Shown here piece by piece: positions 61,850 through 64,000 of a DNA stretch of 64,000 bases (its first letter is position 1; the number at the start of each line of letters is the position of its first letter). This stretch comes from Phycisphaeraceae bacterium. Lineage in GTDB: Bacteria; Planctomycetota; Phycisphaerae; Phycisphaerales; UBA1924. Below the pieces are notes generated by a model. It was not told the DNA's origin and ran no database searches. It worked only from the letters and a program-made list of their open reading frames with translations. The stretch lies in contig JACKHE010000005.1 of the NCBI GenBank assembly GCA_020639135.1, positions 217,617 through 281,616 of the forward strand, written 5' to 3'. The position numbers were made by a program, and so were the translations under genes.

Positions 61850-63004
61850 TCAGTCATCGAGCGATGATCGGATCCACCCGCCGCCGAGGACCCGCTGGTT
61901 CGTCTCGGCGTCGTAGCACACCACCGCCTGCCCCGGCGCCACGGCGATCTGGGATTCATCGAAGCGGATCTCCAGCGTGTCGGTGTCGGCGTCGATCCTC
62001 GCCAGCGCGGGGACCGCGTCCGAGTTGTACCGGATTTGCGCAGCGACAGGCCGCCATGACGCCAAGTCTCCGACGCCCACGAGCCAGTTCAGTTCCGTCG
62101 CGAGAAGCCCGGGCGCGCGGAGATCGTCGCGCGAGCCGACGGTCACGGTGTTCGTCGCCGGATCGCGCCCGATGACGTAAATCGGGTCGGTCGAGGCGAC
62201 GCCGAGCCCGCGGCGCTGGCCGATGGTGAAGCGGTGCTGCCCCCGGTGGGCGCCGATCTCGACGCCCTCGGTGGTCAGGATCGCGCCGGCCTGCGCGGCC
62301 TCCGGCGCGCGGCGTTCGACGTACCCGGCGTAATCGTTGTCGGGGATGAAGCAGATCTCCTGGGAGTCCGGCTTGTTGAAGACCGGCAGGCCCCGCACTT
62401 TCGCCATCTCCCGGATCGCCGGCTTCTCGAACTCCCCGATGGGAAGCCGCGTGACCGCCAGCTTCTCCGCCGGCGTCCCGAAGAGGACGTAGGACTGGTC
62501 CTTGCCGCCGTCGATCCCGCGCAGCAGCGCCGGGGAGCCGTCGTGCTCGCCGATCCTCGCGTAGTGCCCCGTCGCGACGGCGTCGGCGCCGATCTGACGC
62601 GCGTAGTCGTGCATCTTGCCCAGCTTCAGCCAGTCGTTGCAGCGGACGCACGGGTTGGGCGTGCGCCCGGCGAGGTACTCGTGGACGAAGTAGTCCTGGA
62701 TCCTGCCGAAATCCTTGCGGAAGTTGCAGACATAGAAGGGGATGTCCAGTTCCGCCGCGACGAGCCGGGCGTCGGCGGCGTCGCCCACGGAGCAGCAGCC
62801 CTGCCTGTGCGCACGGCGTTTCCCACTGTCACAGGCGCCGCCGCCCTCCGTCATCCCCTCCGGCTCGTGCTCCTCGCCCAGGCGCATGAAGCAGCCCACG
62901 ACGTCGTAGCCCTGCTCGACGAGCAGCGCCGCGGCAACGGAGCTGTCCACGCCGCCGCTCATCGCGACGAGGACCTTGCCTGGATGGTCGGGATCGGTGG
63001 GCAT
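61850..63004 (-). CDS. mnmA: tRNA-specific 2-thiouridylase
   Basis: Thiolates U34 of tRNA Lys, Glu and Gln. 384 residues. PP-loop VLVAMSGGVDSSVAAAL, catalytic cysteines in NPCVRCNDWLK and SQEICFIPDNDY, tRNA-binding phrase DAVATGHYARIG and GKDQSYVLFG. An additional Cys-rich loop (GACDSGKRRAHRQGCCSV) precedes DAADARLVAAELDIPFYVCN, a version also seen in other phyla. TAGCAT lies 6 bases before the ATG and there is no Shine-Dalgarno. The window's tRNA-Glu(UUC) is a substrate. Confidence 0.95.
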   Translation of the reverse strand: MPTDPDHPGKVLVAMSGGVDSSVAAALLVEQGYDVVGCFMRLGEEHEPEGMTEGGGACDSGKRRAHRQGCCSVGDAADARLVAAELDIPFYVCNFRKDFGRIQDYFVHEYLAGRTPNPCVRCNDWLKLGKMHDYARQIGADAVATGHYARIGEHDGSPALLRGIDGGKDQSYVLFGTPAEKLAVTRLPIGEFEKPAIREMAKVRGLPVFNKPDSQEICFIPDNDYAGYVERRAPEAAQAGAILTTEGVEIGAHRGQHRFTIGQRRGLGVASTDPIYVIGRDPATNTVTVGSRDDLRAPGLLATELNWLVGVGDLASWRPVAAQIRYNSDAVPALARIDADTDTLEIRFDESQIAVAPGQAVVCYDAETNQRVLGGGWIRSSLDD

Positions 63005-63010
63005 CCGCAG

Positions 63011-63016
63011 ATGCTA
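63011..63016 (-). promoter_or_regulatory. -10-like box, leaderless type, mnmA
   Basis: TAGCAT on the minus strand, 6 bases before the ATG at 63004. Confidence 0.4.
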
Positions 63017-63039
63017 GGCGGCGCTGCGCGGGGTTCGAT

Positions 63040-63423
63040 TCAGCCCCCAGTTTTCTGCCGGTACGCGATCAGCAGCCCGACCTGGACGATCCCCAGAAGC
63101 GTCCCGAAGGGCAGATACCACAGCGAGCCGACCGCGCACGCGAGCATGCCCCACCACGCCCAACCGGCGCCGATCGCGAAGGCGATCATCACGACGAGCC
63201 ACACCGAGCCGTAGGTCACGAAGATCACCTTCATCAGGGTGGACCGGGGCTCGATGCCCACCGCCTTGACGGCGTGGCTCCAGGGGCCGACCTCCCCGGC
63301 GAAGCGTCCGCTGTTCGGGGTGAAGTAATCACCCTTGATCAGCGCGCGCGCCCCATCGGCGATGAAATAGCCGCCGACGAAGAGCGCCAGGGCGAGCGTG
63401 ATCCAGCGGAGCGATTCGATCAT
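63040..63423 (-). CDS. membrane protein of unknown function
   Basis: 127 residues with four hydrophobic segments: WITLALALFVGGYFIA, VIFVTYGSVWLVVMIAFAIG, AWWGMLACAVGSLWYLP and LLGIVQVGLLIAY, with a soluble loop (KGDYFTPNSGRFAGEVGPWS) after the first. No family recognised. It lies upstream of mnmA on the same strand with a 35-base gap. Confidence 0.7.
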   Translation of the reverse strand: MIESLRWITLALALFVGGYFIADGARALIKGDYFTPNSGRFAGEVGPWSHAVKAVGIEPRSTLMKVIFVTYGSVWLVVMIAFAIGAGWAWWGMLACAVGSLWYLPFGTLLGIVQVGLLIAYRQKTGG

Positions 63424-63543
63424 GGCCGGGCATCCTCGCGGGGCATTCTAATGTCGGAGGTGGGCCATGGAATCGACCCGGCCGCGGACCGCTAAGATGC
63501 CGGCGCCGGCGTCCGTTCCACCGGCGAAGAAGGACCATCACCC

Positions 63544-64000
63544 ATGTCGATGTTCACCCGCTGGCGATCCAAGTCCCCGGCGACGCCATCCGCAGACCAC
63601 ACCCGGCGCTCTGTGCCCGCGACCGCGCCCTACGCCGCGCCATCCGGGCAGCGCGAGGAGCGCATCGTCGCCGTCGGCGTCGAGATGCTCTCGCTGGCGC
63701 GCGGCAAGGCGTCGCTGCTCTCGTCGAAGTTCTGGTCCGACAAGCTCATGGACTGGGCGATGCAGGACCACGACTTCAAGGTCCAGCTCTTCCGCTTCGT
63801 GGACGCCTTCCCGACGCTGACCACCCCGGAGATGGTCCACGACCACCTCGTCGATTACCTGACCCAGCCGGGCGTCAAGCTCCCGCCGGGGCTGGGCATG
63901 GGCCTCAAGGGAGGCGGCCTCGCCAAGGGGCTGATGACCAGCACGATCTCCGGGCAGATCAAGTCGATGGCGTCCAAGTTCATCGCCGGGACCGACGCGC
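63544..64000 (+). CDS. PutA-type proline/delta-1-pyrroline-5-carboxylate dehydrogenase, 5' part
   Basis: Open to the right edge, 152 residues visible. Start ATG 63544 (MSMFTRWRSKSPATPSAD) with AAGGA upstream. The visible region (VGVEMLSLARGKASLLSSKF, WAMQDHDFKVQLFRFVDAFP, LTTPEMVHDHLVDYLTQPG) fits the N-terminal helical part of bacterial bifunctional proline dehydrogenase/P5C dehydrogenases. The FAD and NAD domains are outside the window. The assignment is by resemblance of this N-terminal part only. Confidence 0.7.
   Translation, partial: MSMFTRWRSKSPATPSADHTRRSVPATAPYAAPSGQREERIVAVGVEMLSLARGKASLLSSKFWSDKLMDWAMQDHDFKVQLFRFVDAFPTLTTPEMVHDHLVDYLTQPGVKLPPGLGMGLKGGGLAKGLMTSTISGQIKSMASKFIAGTDA

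Noticed and set aside
59889..61916. Plus-strand frame across the Tricorn-type gene
   Set aside because: Antisense to clear beta-propeller repeats; no family features.
63001..63060. tRNA-like GGTTCGATTC phrase near 63030
   Set aside because: It does not fold into an acceptor or anticodon arm.

Overview
The window is about 64 kb of high-GC, densely coded bacterial chromosome. It most likely comes from a Planctomycetota bacterium of the Phycisphaerae type (inference). The support is a TIGR03790-type secreted protein with C-terminal dockerin repeats, lipid A/LPS genes (lpxA, kdsC, an HldE-like fusion, an LptE-like lipoprotein) beside many secreted proteins of unknown function, a full-length Tricorn-type protease, tau/gamma-type dnaX, and many starts without a Shine-Dalgarno but with a -10-like TANNNT just upstream. 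No rRNA, CRISPR array, transposase or integrase is seen. The only RNA genes found are one tRNA-Glu and the SRP RNA.

Layout. 1-4.4 kb: a truncated CHASE-PAS histidine kinase, a two-gene cysteine dioxygenase/PLP decarboxylase operon (hypotaurine synthesis) and tRNA-Glu(UUC). 4.4-8.5 kb: nadD and unknown secreted proteins. 8.6-13.7 kb: ribosomal protein S1, MutY and a DEAD-box helicase. 13.8-18.6 kb: a PilZ protein, then a KdsC/HldE-like/glycosyltransferase/IspE run. 18.6-24.4 kb: clpC and a tandem pair of related secreted proteins, of which only the second keeps a metallopeptidase active site. 24.4-31.4 kb: a PCD, a second GluRS-like enzyme, DUF192, an RsbU-type phosphatase, lpxA, a Gfo/Idh/MocA dehydrogenase and a stand-alone atpC. 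31.5-35.7 kb is the accessory spot: a flagellin-hook-IN protein, then what look like the two ends of a second copy, separated by a low-GC three-gene operon of unknown function (two winged-helix-like proteins and a DUF4145/HEPN-like protein). 35.7-47.4 kb: a PfkB kinase, gltX, a QueD-like protein, a phosphoglucosamine mutase, the dockerin protein, a DUF167 protein, ftsH, an LptE-like/TPR pair and a PIN-TRAM membrane protein. 47.4-52 kb: SRP RNA, dnaX (with a -1 frameshift site), ybaB, recR and rpoN, the same order of the first four genes as in Bacillus. 52-64 kb: an ABC-2 type permease, RNase Y, a TPR-sulfotransferase, a giant Tricorn-type protease, mnmA, small membrane proteins and the start of a PutA-like gene.

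Most of the window is housekeeping, with envelope biogenesis (LPS, outer-membrane assembly, membrane proteolysis) strongly represented. The most unusual points are the 33.6-35.6 kb insert, the SRP RNA with a non-GGAA apical loop, the dnaX frameshift cassette, the recurring leaderless-type promoter spacing, and the active/inactive peptidase pair.
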